Below are positions 46,524 to 54,857 of a stretch of DNA of 64,000 bases, one piece after another. A model generated the notes under the pieces. The model did not search any database. It was given only the letters and a program-made list of their open reading frames with translations, and was not told the origin of the DNA. The position numbers were made by a program, and so were the translations under genes. Source of the DNA: Campylobacter concisus (GTDB taxonomy: Bacteria > Campylobacterota > Campylobacteria > Campylobacterales > Campylobacteraceae); the NCBI RefSeq assembly GCF_003048875.2, contig NZ_CP049264.1, positions 1,426,001 through 1,490,000 on the forward strand, given 5' to 3'. The stretch's first letter is position 1; each line of letters starts with the position of its first letter.

Positions 46524-47441
46524 ATGAATTTCTCAGACATTTTTTCAAAGATAAGAAAAGCTCAACCTCGTCCAGAAGAAGCACCTACACACTGGGTAAA
46601 ATGCGACAACTGTCACTCACTGATGTATTACAAAGAAGTTGAAGCTTGTTTTAATGTATGCCCAAAATGCGGCTATCACATGAGATTAAAAGCTGATGAT
46701 CGCATAAATTTGATCTGCGATGAAGGTAGCTTTGTAGAATTTGACGCAAATTTAAAACCAGTAGATCCTTTAAATTTTGTCGATAAAAAATCATATAAAA
46801 AAAGAATCACAGAAAATAAAGAAAAAACAGGACGCACAAGCTCAGTGATATGTGGCGAAGGCAAATGCAACGGACAAGAGATCCAGCTAGTTGTTTTTGA
46901 CTTTGGCTTCATGGGCGGCTCACTAGCTTCAGTCGAGGGCGAAAAGATCGTAAGAGCGATAAAACGCGCGATCGAAAAACGACAAGCTTTAATCATCGTA
47001 AGCGCATCTGGCGGCGCTAGAATGCAAGAGAGCACATTTTCTTTAATGCAGATGTCAAAAACTTCAGCAGCCCTAAAACTTCTTGATGAAGCAAGGCTTC
47101 CATATATTTCTATCCTTACAGATCCTACGATGGGTGGTGTTAGTGCATCATTTGCATGGCTTGGAGATCTAATAATCGCTGAACCTGGCGCGCTAATAGG
47201 CTTTGCAGGACAAAGAGTTATCAAGCAAACCATAGGCGCTGATCTTCCAGAGGGCTTTCAAAGGGCTGAATTTTTGCTTGAGCATGGCCTTATAGATGAT
47301 ATCGTGCCAAGAAGCGAACACAAAAAATATATAAGCGATATGGTTAAATTTCTTACAAATAACAAAGCTATGATCTCTAAAAGCGAAGTGACAACTCCTA
47401 GCGAAGCTGGCTTTGAGCTAAAGCTAAAAACCAAAGGGTAA
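46524..47441 (+). CDS. accD: Acetyl-CoA carboxylase carboxyltransferase subunit beta
   Basis: Half of the transferase that moves carboxyl from biotin to acetyl-CoA, the first fatty-acid step. An upstream GTG at 46512 would add four residues, but the ATG here ([15 protein letters not shown]) is a normal start with an acceptable leader; it gives 305 residues. The N-terminal four-Cys zinc ribbon, CDNCHS and CPKCGY with about 16 residues between, precedes the crotonase-like domain ([17 protein letters not shown] and [11 protein letters not shown]). The biotin carboxylase subunits and accA are not here. Confidence 0.95.
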   Translation: MNFSDIFSKIRKAQPRPEEAPTHWVKCDNCHSLMYYKEVEACFNVCPKCGYHMRLKADDRINLICDEGSFVEFDANLKPVDPLNFVDKKSYKKRITENKEKTGRTSSVICGEGKCNGQEIQLVVFDFGFMGGSLASVEGEKIVRAIKRAIEKRQALIIVSASGGARMQESTFSLMQMSKTSAALKLLDEARLPYISILTDPTMGGVSASFAWLGDLIIAEPGALIGFAGQRVIKQTIGADLPEGFQRAEFLLEHGLIDDIVPRSEHKKYISDMVKFLTNNKAMISKSEVTTPSEAGFELKLKTKG

Positions 47442-47443
47442 GT

Positions 47444-47899
47444 TTGGAAATTTCGGTTTTTAGCATTCAAAAATCATCGCGTGACAACTTTGAAAACGAG
47501 ATACAAGAATATATAAAAATGAGTGCAAAATTTGCCAAGATAAACGACAAAATCATATTTAATGAAAAGATAGCAAAGGCTCAAAGTAGTGGCAGAAGCG
47601 ATGCGCTAAGAGCTTATGATGAAATTTATGAGCCAAATTTAAAAGGCTTTTGCGTGATGCTTGATGAAAATGGCTCACAGCTAGACAGCCAGGAATTTGC
47701 TCAAATTTTAAACTCAAATTCACAGATCAATTTTTTCATAGGTGGAGCTTATGGGCTTAGCCAAAATTTAAAAAACAAGGCACAAAAAGTCGTAAGCTTA
47801 AGCAAGATGACTATGGCGCACAAAGTCGCCAAGCTCGTACTTTTTGAGCAAATTTTTAGAGGGCTTTGCATAAATGCAAACCACCCATATCACAAATAA
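47444..47899 (+). CDS. rlmH: 23S rRNA (pseudouridine-1915 N3) methyltransferase
   Basis: A 151-residue SPOUT methyltransferase that modifies helix 69 of 23S rRNA at the subunit interface. The family marks are [10 protein letters not shown] (about 100-109) and the end [22 protein letters not shown]...NHPYHK. The start codon is TTG, 2 bases after the accD stop; no ATG fits the conserved N-terminus ([11 protein letters not shown]), so the weak start is probably real. It is part of the accD-rlmH-dksA run. Confidence 0.93.
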   Translation: MEISVFSIQKSSRDNFENEIQEYIKMSAKFAKINDKIIFNEKIAKAQSSGRSDALRAYDEIYEPNLKGFCVMLDENGSQLDSQEFAQILNSNSQINFFIGGAYGLSQNLKNKAQKVVSLSKMTMAHKVAKLVLFEQIFRGLCINANHPYHK

Positions 47900-47910
47900 A
47901 GGAATATAAA

Positions 47911-48267
47911 ATGACTCAAAACGAGCTAAATTTTTTCAAAAAGCTACTTGAAGAGCGAAAATTACAAATCAAAAAAAATATTTATGACTCATCAGTTGAA
48001 GTAAGCGGTTTAAGAGATAGTGGCGTAAGCGATGAATTTGACATAGCTTCAGTAAATACCGACCAGCTTATAGAGCAGTCTATCTCAACCCAGCAAAGAG
48101 CCGAGCTTCACGAGATCGACGAGGCGCTTGAAAAGATAGCAAACAAGACTTATGGAATTTGTGACATGTGCGAAGAGGAGATCGGCATCCCTCGCCTAAA
48201 AGTAAAACCGCATGCAAAATACTGCATAGCTTGTCGTGAGATAATAGAAAAAACAGCAAAAAACTAA
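47911..48267 (+). CDS. dksA: RNA polymerase-binding transcription factor DksA
   Basis: Acts in the secondary channel of RNA polymerase with ppGpp during the stringent response. The ATG at 47911 with AAAGGAATATAAA before it gives 118 residues (MTQNELNFFKKLLEERK); a start at 47866 would add a stretch that overlaps rlmH and is unlikely. The coiled coil occupies about 1-75; the zinc finger has CDMC and CIAC. The acidic tip residues between the coils are present in 'SVNTDQLIEQS' form, not the standard DxxDxA, a usual variation in Campylobacter. Confidence 0.92.
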   Translation: MTQNELNFFKKLLEERKLQIKKNIYDSSVEVSGLRDSGVSDEFDIASVNTDQLIEQSISTQQRAELHEIDEALEKIANKTYGICDMCEEEIGIPRLKVKPHAKYCIACREIIEKTAKN

Positions 48268-48276
48268 GGAGAAAAT

Positions 48277-49275
48277 ATGAAAACCAGAAAATTTCTCGTC
48301 TACTGCATCATCTACACAGCAGTTGTTGCAGGACTTACCTATTCTCTTAATAGTTCAGACTTCACCTTTGAGCTCTTAGGTCAAGCCATAACCTTGCCAG
48401 TAGCTGTCTGGGTGGCACTTCCAGTAGCCCTTTTGGCGCTCCTTGCCCTACTTCACATCGCATATCACGGATACGCCTTTTATAGATATAAAAAATGGAT
48501 AAAAAAAGATAGCCAGCTCTACAAAGACCTTGCAAAAGAGACGCTTCTTGGCTTTGAGAGCAACAAAGACTTTAAAACCGACACTTACAAGATCGCCTCA
48601 CAGCTCACTCGCTCTATATCACCAGTAGGCGAGCTTAAAGACGTTGGCGTTGATGACGGCGAGATAAACAACATCTTACAAACCATAAAAAGCATAAAAA
48701 ACAAAGAGATCGTCGATCTAAAGAAATTTAGACTAGCAAAAGATAGCAAGCTAAACATCCTAAACGAGCTAAACAAGATCGAGCAGCTGCCTACTTACTA
48801 TCTTGATGTGCTTAAAAACCAAGAACAAAACGAGAGCCTTAAAAAGGCAGCCTTTAATAAACTCATAAAAACAGCTTCATTTAGTGAGATTAAAAAAATC
48901 GATCCAGAGCTAGCAAGCGAAGATATAATGACCATTATCGCTCGTTTTGTAAACGATGAGTTCGATCTAAGCAGCGATGAAATTTTTGGTCTTCTAAACA
49001 ACGCAAAAGTGACAAAAGCACAATACGACAAAGCTGCCATCATGCTTAAAAATAAGCTAAAACCAGATGCGTTTATCGGCATTTTTGAGAAGCTAAAAAG
49101 CATCCATGCTGATGCTGACGAGGCTTACGTATATGCGCTATTTGAGCTTCAGATGCTTGATAAAGTAAGAGAAGCCATCGAGGGTAGCGACCCTGATGAA
49201 TTTAAAGAGATAAAGGTTTTACTATTTTTACGAGATAACGGCAAAATGGTGCCTAGCTCGCTATTTTTTAAATGA
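48277..49275 (+). CDS. Two-helix membrane protein of unknown function
   Basis: A 332-residue protein with two N-terminal membrane segments (about 6-22 and 38-66). The rest (about 75-332) is a charged, helical domain, probably cytoplasmic, with repeated Lys/Leu/Ile pairs resembling a helical-repeat structure. No motif was recognised. Its start is 9 bases after dksA and its stop overlaps dus by 4 bases. From memory a protein of the same type lies here in C. jejuni, so the linkage is old. It may serve membrane or envelope tasks, but no function can be derived. Confidence 0.85.
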   Translation: MKTRKFLVYCIIYTAVVAGLTYSLNSSDFTFELLGQAITLPVAVWVALPVALLALLALLHIAYHGYAFYRYKKWIKKDSQLYKDLAKETLLGFESNKDFKTDTYKIASQLTRSISPVGELKDVGVDDGEINNILQTIKSIKNKEIVDLKKFRLAKDSKLNILNELNKIEQLPTYYLDVLKNQEQNESLKKAAFNKLIKTASFSEIKKIDPELASEDIMTIIARFVNDEFDLSSDEIFGLLNNAKVTKAQYDKAAIMLKNKLKPDAFIGIFEKLKSIHADADEAYVYALFELQMLDKVREAIEGSDPDEFKEIKVLLFLRDNGKMVPSSLFFK

Positions 49276-50195
49276 TAGACTTTAGTAAAAAGCCACTTTT
49301 CTTAGCGCCACTTGCTGGCTTTTCTGACCTGCCGTTACGAAGCGTCGTCAAGAAATTTGGCTGCGACGTCACTGTTAGCGAGATGATCAGTGCAAATGCT
49401 CTGGTCTATGAGAGCAGTGACAAAACCCTTGAAATGCTTAAAAAGTCCCCAAACGAAGAGCCCTACGTCGTCCAGATAGCTGGCAGTGATATAGAAAATA
49501 TAAAAAAAGCCGTGCAGATAATCAATAAATTTGATGGAATTTACGGGCTCGACCTAAACTGCGGTTGCCCCGTGCCAAAGGTCGTTAGACAAGGCGCGGG
49601 ATCGGCTTTGCTAAATGATCTTGACAAACTTCAAAACATAATTGACGCGGTTAAAAGCGTCTCAAACAAGAAGAGCCTAAGCGTTAAATTTAGACTCGGT
49701 TTTAACGACAAAAATGAAGAGAAAATCGCAAAGGCCTGCGAAGAAGCCGGCGCAAACTATATCGCAGTGCATGGGCGCACCAGAGCTGGTGGATACAGCG
49801 CAAAGGTTGATTACGAAGCGATCGCTAGAGTAAAGGCGAGCGTAAAAATCCCAGTTGTCGCAAATGGCGATATAAACGCACAAAATGCAGATGAAATTTT
49901 AAATCTCACAAAGTGTGACGCCCTAATGATCGGCAGAGCAAGCATCGGCAACCCTTGGATATTTCACGAGATAAAGACCAAAAGTAGCGTGGATAAGTCA
50001 CTAAAGCAAAAGATCATACTAGCTCACTTTGATGCGATGATCGAGCACTACGGCGAGCACGGACTTTGCATATTTAGAAAGCACCTCCACCAATACAGCA
50101 AAGGCATAGATGGCGCTACGAGCTTTAGAAACGATGTAAATTTCATCAAAGATGCCCGCGTGATGAGAGAGCGCATAAGGGAGTTTTTTGCCTAG
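49272..50195 (+). CDS. dusB: tRNA-dihydrouridine synthase
   Basis: FMN- and NADPH-dependent enzyme that reduces uridine in the tRNA D loop. The 307-residue TIM-barrel protein has LAPLAGFSDLPLRS at the start (about 10-23), the catalytic Cys in LDLNCGCPVPKVVRQGAGS (about 97-115) and VHGRTRAGGYS (about 165-175), then GDI and GRASIGNPWIF near 215-230. The Dus branch (B) is a best guess by similarity of these motifs. It touches recO directly (ATG after TAG). Confidence 0.92.
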   Translation: MIDFSKKPLFLAPLAGFSDLPLRSVVKKFGCDVTVSEMISANALVYESSDKTLEMLKKSPNEEPYVVQIAGSDIENIKKAVQIINKFDGIYGLDLNCGCPVPKVVRQGAGSALLNDLDKLQNIIDAVKSVSNKKSLSVKFRLGFNDKNEEKIAKACEEAGANYIAVHGRTRAGGYSAKVDYEAIARVKASVKIPVVANGDINAQNADEILNLTKCDALMIGRASIGNPWIFHEIKTKSSVDKSLKQKIILAHFDAMIEHYGEHGLCIFRKHLHQYSKGIDGATSFRNDVNFIKDARVMRERIREFFA

Positions 50196-50810
50196 ATGCA
50201 AGGCTACATCCTGCGCGTGCAAAAAGTCAGAGACGAGGACCTTTTAGTCTTTGTGCTAACGCCAAATTTGCTCGTAAAGTCATATAGATTTTTTGGCGCA
50301 CGCCACTCAAACATCATGACTGGCTACAAGATCGACTTTGAGCTCGAGCAAGAGGCGAAATTTCTACCAAAGCTTAGAAGCATACTTCATCTTGGCTTTA
50401 AATGGCTGCTAGAGCGTGATAAGCTCATCATTTGGCAGCAGTTTATGCGCCTACTTTATGATCATCTAAAAGAGGTCGAGCAGCTCGATGAAATTTACTT
50501 TAACGAGCTTGATCGCTGCGCCAAACAGATGCAGCTACAAAACCCAAAACGCCTTATCATCGAAAGCTACGTCAAAATTTTAGAGTTTGAAGGCAGGCTT
50601 CACAGCGAGCTTGAGTGCTTTATCTGCGACGAAGAGATCAAGAGCGAGCTTTGCTTAACTCGTGGCTTTTTGCCCTCTCACAAGCACTGCCTTGATAGAA
50701 GCGAATTTGACGCTGGCAAGATCAAAAATTTGTTTGATACAAAAAGCACGATCGAGCTAAACGACGATGAGATAAACCGCCTTTATAAGATTTTACTTGA
50801 CGGACTTTAG
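50196..50810 (+). CDS. recO: DNA recombination/repair protein RecO, epsilonproteobacterial type
   Basis: A 204-residue protein that helps RecR load RecA in recombination repair. The N-terminal OB-like part (MQGYILRVQKVRDEDLLVFVLT) and a C-terminal zinc-like cysteine group (CFICDEEIKSELCL then HKHC near 155-177) fit the short RecO form of Campylobacter. It begins right after the dus stop. Its stop codon overlaps that of the convergent secreted-protein gene by 4 bases. The identification is moderate, because RecO is poorly conserved. Confidence 0.8.
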   Translation: MQGYILRVQKVRDEDLLVFVLTPNLLVKSYRFFGARHSNIMTGYKIDFELEQEAKFLPKLRSILHLGFKWLLERDKLIIWQQFMRLLYDHLKEVEQLDEIYFNELDRCAKQMQLQNPKRLIIESYVKILEFEGRLHSELECFICDEEIKSELCLTRGFLPSHKHCLDRSEFDAGKIKNLFDTKSTIELNDDEINRLYKILLDGL

Positions 50811-51955
50811 GCTTTTACCTTCGTCCTCTCATCAAATTCTTTTAAAACGTCCATTATCTTACTTGCTAGTCCCTCAAGCGTGTGATCTTTTTTAAGCTCT
50901 AAATTTCTAAGCTTTAAAATCCTAGCTAGTATATCTTTTAGATCTTTCTTGCCAGATAGTATCTCATCATAATAAGCCTTTGGTATGCCTATCTCACTTC
51001 TATCTTGCTTTGTAAGTATTAATGAACTTTTATACACACTAAGAGCCTCGTCGGTTATCCTTGTTGTGCCACCTTGTAGCACAAGACCTTGCTCATTTTT
51101 CAAGAATGCGACAAAGATTTGCTCCTTTGTATAGCCTTGTTCATTATCATATACAGACATATCAGGCTTGAAGTCATATCCAGCACTACTAACCCACATA
51201 TAAGGGATAGTATGCTCAGTTGTCATCACTTCTGGAGAGAAGTCAAGGAAATTTCCATTGACTTCTACATTTATATCGCTTAGATCATCCCATAACCTAT
51301 GTGCATCTTCTGCGTCTTGGGCTGTCCTAAAGATATGAGTTATCTTTTCATTGCTTCTATCGGTTAGTCCATCTAGCTCATCGCTAGTCATCCTACCCAT
51401 TAGGTATTCAACATGCTCTATTTTTTTATCTTTTGAAAAGTAGCCCTTTGGCATCTTTGCTAGATCTTCATTTGAGTAAAATTCTTTACCCTTACTAATA
51501 ACTCCAGCTGAAATTTGATCAAAAATTTTATAGTATTGCTTTATAGTGTCTGCTAGATCAATATTTGCAAAGCTATCCTCTCCAAAGAGCTGGTTATCTT
51601 TTTTTGTTTCCATTATAGAATTTGTATAGTTTGGATGTTTTTGATTGTGTAGCACTATCGCATCAAGTGTGCTTCTGTGGATTTTAAAGTCCTGTGGCAG
51701 GCCTGCAGCCTTGTTAAAATCAGCTCCCATAAATCCTTTAGCATCTACACTATATCCATAGCCCTCTTGTGAAGTAAATTTGGCCTGATAAAGAGAGTCG
51801 ATACTACTAGATGAAACAAAGTCATTTTTAGGAATAGTGGCTTGGTCTATCAAATTTATATTTGGAGTGCTAGGCAAGAAATTTGCAAAGCCTTCGTTTT
51901 TTGTCTGTTTTTGGTAGTGCTGTTTTGTTAAGATGGAGTTATAAGAGACTTTCAT
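50807..51955 (-). CDS. Cj0814-like probable flagellar-secreted protein, sigma-54 promoter
   Basis: A 382-residue protein of the family around C. jejuni Cj0814, described as flagellar-dependent secreted proteins. It shares with its neighbours a motif near residue 70-95 (GYSVDAKGFMGADFNKAAGL then PQDFKIHRST), a following Asn/Asp-rich linker, and 'KGYFSKD' and 'NEQGYTKEQIFVAFLKNEQG' motifs found also in the broken relative at 54858. The N-terminus lacks a Sec signal and is polar and Ser/Asn-rich, as in flagellar type III substrates. A strong sigma-54 promoter (GG-N10-GC, 51990-52003) and AAGGAG ribosome site lie upstream. The name is from memory; secretion is inferred. Confidence 0.75.
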   Translation of the reverse strand: MKVSYNSILTKQHYQKQTKNEGFANFLPSTPNINLIDQATIPKNDFVSSSSIDSLYQAKFTSQEGYGYSVDAKGFMGADFNKAAGLPQDFKIHRSTLDAIVLHNQKHPNYTNSIMETKKDNQLFGEDSFANIDLADTIKQYYKIFDQISAGVISKGKEFYSNEDLAKMPKGYFSKDKKIEHVEYLMGRMTSDELDGLTDRSNEKITHIFRTAQDAEDAHRLWDDLSDINVEVNGNFLDFSPEVMTTEHTIPYMWVSSAGYDFKPDMSVYDNEQGYTKEQIFVAFLKNEQGLVLQGGTTRITDEALSVYKSSLILTKQDRSEIGIPKAYYDEILSGKKDLKDILARILKLRNLELKKDHTLEGLASKIMDVLKEFDERTKVKA

Positions 51956-51989
51956 AGCTTACTCCTTGAAATTTAGCTTCAAAGAGTAA

Positions 51990-52003
51990 GCAAAAGTTGT
52001 GCC
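51990..52003 (-). promoter_or_regulatory. Sigma-54 promoter
   Basis: Minus strand GGCACAACTTTTGC: GG-N10-GC spacing with the GGCAC and TTTGC cores, very close to the sigma-54 consensus. It lies 34 bases before the ATG at 51955. In Campylobacter, sigma-54 drives middle flagellar genes. Confidence 0.85.
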
Positions 52004-52013
52004 GAAAGATAGC

Positions 52014-52805
52014 TTAAGCCATCTTATTTAAAATTTGCTTCTTATCTATCTTTTGCATAAGCTCTAAGACATCTATGCCTCTTTTTTCTTTGAAATTTAA
52101 AAGCTCTCTTGCATAGAGAAATTTTTGATCCTTGTTTATATCATAGGTCTCATACTTCTTTTTAACCTGCATAGGTTTAAATTTCTTTTCATTTTGCTCT
52201 TTAGCGAAATTTGCATTGTATTCTTGTTCTTCTTTGATTATCTGCTTTCTTTGTTCTTCAACGTCCTTTGTAGCTTTCTCTCTTGCTTTGGCAAATAACG
52301 TTTTAAATTCATCTATGCTTAGATCGGTTCTATCTAAAAGACTAAGCGACTCCTTGTTATTATTTGGATATAGAGAGGACATAGTTTCCATAAAAGCATC
52401 TAGTTCATCTTCTTCTTCTTTTGTGCCGATACCAACTATCAGTCCAGATATTGTTGGTTTGCCATCAACAGAGTTGGTAAGCAACCAGTCCATGTGAGAT
52501 TGTAATACATTGATCTCAAATTCCTCTAAGTTCTCTGGATATTTTGATAATAAAGCTCGCCTTTCATCAATGGTATAGCTATACTTTTTTGAAAGCATAT
52601 TGTCTATCTTCTCTATGGTTTCTGTTATCCAGTTTTCACTACTTCTGTCTTCCTTGATGTATTTTTCAACATTATCAATTATTAAATTTTGCATATATGA
52701 ATCAATTAAAGCCTTTTCTTGCTCCTTTGACATTTTTGCATTTTCTTTTTGGATAGTGTTATCTTGTATCGGTGTGTTGCTAAGTCCGTTTATGCTAGTT
52801 ATCAC
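52014..52805 (-). CDS. Flagellar-secreted-protein-cluster gene, 263 residues
   Basis: A 263-residue hydrophilic, mostly helical protein without signal peptide. It is related to the next gene upstream (253 residues): both share a C-terminal part with KKFxPxQVxKK, a Tyr six residues later and FxEIYKFIKS-like or FLYARELLNF-like helices, and an internal LSIDEFKTLFAKA / MSVDEFKANWTKFA motif. The N-terminus is short and polar (SINGLSNTPIQDN). It lies 13 bases after the upstream gene, in an operon started by the sigma-28 promoter at 54817. The function is unknown; a co-exported partner or chaperone is possible. Confidence 0.75.
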   Translation of the reverse strand: MITSINGLSNTPIQDNTIQKENAKMSKEQEKALIDSYMQNLIIDNVEKYIKEDRSSENWITETIEKIDNMLSKKYSYTIDERRALLSKYPENLEEFEINVLQSHMDWLLTNSVDGKPTISGLIVGIGTKEEEDELDAFMETMSSLYPNNNKESLSLLDRTDLSIDEFKTLFAKAREKATKDVEEQRKQIIKEEQEYNANFAKEQNEKKFKPMQVKKKYETYDINKDQKFLYARELLNFKEKRGIDVLELMQKIDKKQILNKMA

Positions 52806-52818
52806 TTCAAGTTCCCCC

Positions 52819-53580
52819 TCATGCTGTCTTATCCACTTTAAGCTTTGCTACTTTTTCTAAAATTTCAAACATACTCTTGCCACTATCAAATTCACTCTTT
52901 ATAAATTTATATATCTCCTTAAATCTCTCATCGGCTTCAAGCTTATAGGTTTGAGACTTTTTAGTAACTTGTATAGGTGTAAATTTCTTCTCTTCTTCGT
53001 TTTGTGCTTCAAGATCATTGATAGAATTTATAGTCTCTTTTGCCAGCTCCTCGTCAAGCTCTAAACCAAAGCGCTCATTTAGTGCAAATTTAGTCCAATT
53101 AGCTTTAAACTCATCAACACTCATATCGCTATCAAGCAACTCGGCTGTTTTTGTTCCACCAAAGGTAAAGTCAGATAAACCATGCTTTTTGGTATATCTT
53201 TTTATAAATTCATTAACAGATAAAGCCTCTGAGTCACCAAAAGCCCTCTCAAGCCCTAAAGCACCGCTATCATCTATAAATTTCTTTAGCTCATCTATAT
53301 CATCTTTTGAAAAAGAGTCGTCATAGCCCATTAGCTTACCAAGTATGCTTACTCTTGGCTCTCCTTCGCCTTTTACAAATCCAGTAAGTGAGTGATCATA
53401 TCTATCGTATTCTCTTGCTCTTTCTTTATCATCTAGCCTTGCATACTTAGGAAATGTCATACCATGACCCATATCATTACTAAGTATCTCATTTATATCG
53501 TTAAATTTAAAACCCATCTCCCTTGCTATGTTCTCTCTTGAGAGATAGTTAGGAGTTGAAAAATTATTAGAAATTTGCAT
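52819..53580 (-). CDS. Flagellar-secreted-protein-cluster gene, 253 residues
   Basis: A 253-residue hydrophilic protein with a polar N-terminus (QISNNFSTPNYLSRENIA) that resembles flagellar export signals. The C-terminal half matches its downstream neighbour: EEKKFTPIQVTKKSQTYKL against NEKKFKPMQVKKKYETYDI. The first 130 residues differ (RYDHSLTGFVKGEGEPRVSI and DDSFSKDDIDELKKFI). No enzymatic motif was seen. It follows the 393-residue gene by 26 bases in the same sigma-28 operon. The role is unknown. Confidence 0.75.
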   Translation of the reverse strand: MQISNNFSTPNYLSRENIAREMGFKFNDINEILSNDMGHGMTFPKYARLDDKERAREYDRYDHSLTGFVKGEGEPRVSILGKLMGYDDSFSKDDIDELKKFIDDSGALGLERAFGDSEALSVNEFIKRYTKKHGLSDFTFGGTKTAELLDSDMSVDEFKANWTKFALNERFGLELDEELAKETINSINDLEAQNEEEKKFTPIQVTKKSQTYKLEADERFKEIYKFIKSEFDSGKSMFEILEKVAKLKVDKTA

Positions 53581-53606
53581 TTTACTATCCTTAGTTTCTT
53601 TTAAAT

Positions 53607-54788
53607 TTACGCCTTTATATCAACATCTCTTTTTATACCAAGCATATCTACTAGATATTTTCCAGCTGGGTTTTCATTTAGCTCTTTTACTAAATTTAAA
53701 GGTGGCATGCTAAATTTCAAAAAGCTATCCATAAAATCCTTGCTCTTTTTACCATCTTTGTCTATCTCACCAAAGAGTAGCTTTAGCATTTTGAGATTAT
53801 GCTCCATCATCTTTTTAAATGAGAGTTCGTCTTCTTCATATCCCCTACGTCTATCTTCAGGAGTGCTGACAAAGCCACTTTGCAAGTCGATATAGACAAA
53901 GTCTCTTTTAGATCTGATGTAGTCTTGCATATATTTAGGCATACCTGCTATGTCATTATCAGTAGCATTTATAAAGCCAGGTCCAAATTTCATCTCGCCC
54001 ATAAGCTCGAACAGCTCAAATGCTCTATTAAATTCTTTACTATCTATGCTCTTATCATAGCCTTCTCTTTTGCCTTGTACTGTTGTCTCGCCCTCTTTCA
54101 CATCAAGGTTATTGTTTATAACGGCTGCTATAAGTCCGCCTTTGGTTATAGAGCCGTCTTTATTAGTGTATTTCTCTCCATGCGGATCCATAAAAACACC
54201 AATGACCGTGTTTTCTTTGCCACCATTGTTGTTGTTAAAGATATCTGTTGTTGGCTTTAGTGGCTGCCTGCCATCTCCGCCATCAAAGCTTGGATTGAAA
54301 AAGAGCGTGCTTATCATAGATTTGCTGGAATCTTTGCCGTTAAAATCAGCCGCAGCCGAGCCAAATTCATGAATGGAGTTATGGATCTTGGTTACTTGCA
54401 TACTTTGGCGGTTATACTCAAAGCCTTGTGGGAAATTTCTTATCTCATCTAAGCTAAAGCTATCTTTTGAATTTAGCGTGTCTTCGCCAACTACTTGGGA
54501 GAGAATTTTATAGGCATTATTTACGGTTTTTAGTATGTCGATGCTGTCAAAAACCCTTTGCATATAGTCAGGCTGCGTCTCTATCCTGACTAACGACTCC
54601 AGCGTGCTTGAGTGAATTTTATATTCACTTGGGATGCCAGCTTGTTTATTAAACTCATCTGTAAAGTAGCCATCTTTATCTACCTTGTAGCCTAAAATCT
54701 CTGAGCTGGTTTGGTTGGTGGCAACTTTGGTTGATACCTTTATGTTCTGTTCTAAATTTAATGGGTAGCTACCAAGTGTGTTTATCAT
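53607..54788 (-). CDS. Cj0814-like probable flagellar-secreted protein, sigma-28 promoter
   Basis: A 393-residue protein at the head of the three-gene operon. The shared motif appears as GYKVDKDGYFTDEFNKQAGI then PSEYKIHSST near residues 33-62, marking it as a relative of the 382-residue protein and the broken copy. The middle part is unlike theirs: Asn-rich IFNNNNGG, 'VIGVFMDPHGEKYTNKDGS', and 'SKEFNRAFELFELMG' segments. Two acidic stretches (DKDGS, DKDGK) look like EF-hand-style loops, but the full pattern is missing, so calcium binding is only a guess. The sigma-28 promoter and AAAGGAT ribosome site lie just upstream. Confidence 0.75.
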   Translation of the reverse strand: MINTLGSYPLNLEQNIKVSTKVATNQTSSEILGYKVDKDGYFTDEFNKQAGIPSEYKIHSSTLESLVRIETQPDYMQRVFDSIDILKTVNNAYKILSQVVGEDTLNSKDSFSLDEIRNFPQGFEYNRQSMQVTKIHNSIHEFGSAAADFNGKDSSKSMISTLFFNPSFDGGDGRQPLKPTTDIFNNNNGGKENTVIGVFMDPHGEKYTNKDGSITKGGLIAAVINNNLDVKEGETTVQGKREGYDKSIDSKEFNRAFELFELMGEMKFGPGFINATDNDIAGMPKYMQDYIRSKRDFVYIDLQSGFVSTPEDRRRGYEEDELSFKKMMEHNLKMLKLLFGEIDKDGKKSKDFMDSFLKFSMPPLNLVKELNENPAGKYLVDMLGIKRDVDIKA

Positions 54789-54816
54789 CTAATATCCTTT
54801 TAGCTTCATGCTAAAG

Positions 54817-54843
54817 ATATCGTCTTTTTTGTAAAAAGTTTTA
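54817..54843 (-). promoter_or_regulatory. Sigma-28 (FliA) promoter
   Basis: Minus strand TAAA (54843-54840), 15 bases, GACGATAT (54824-54817): both boxes differ from TAAA-N15-GCCGATAA by at most two bases. It sits between the broken gene and the 393-residue gene, 29 bases before the ATG. Confidence 0.85.
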
Positions 54844-54857
54844 CCTAGTAAATTTAG

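Noticed and set aside
46676-47233. A 185-residue minus-strand open frame
   Set aside because: It is antisense to accD, whose zinc ribbon and carboxyltransferase motifs are clear on the other strand.
47866-47910. Start of dksA at 47866
   Set aside because: It would overlap the end of rlmH and add 15 unrelated residues; ATG 47911 has a better ribosome site and the DksA-type start.
53880-54260. Plus-strand open frame of 126 residues inside the flagellar island
   Set aside because: Antisense to the 393-residue protein gene, which has a promoter, ribosome site and relatives. No ribosome site or family for the antisense frame.
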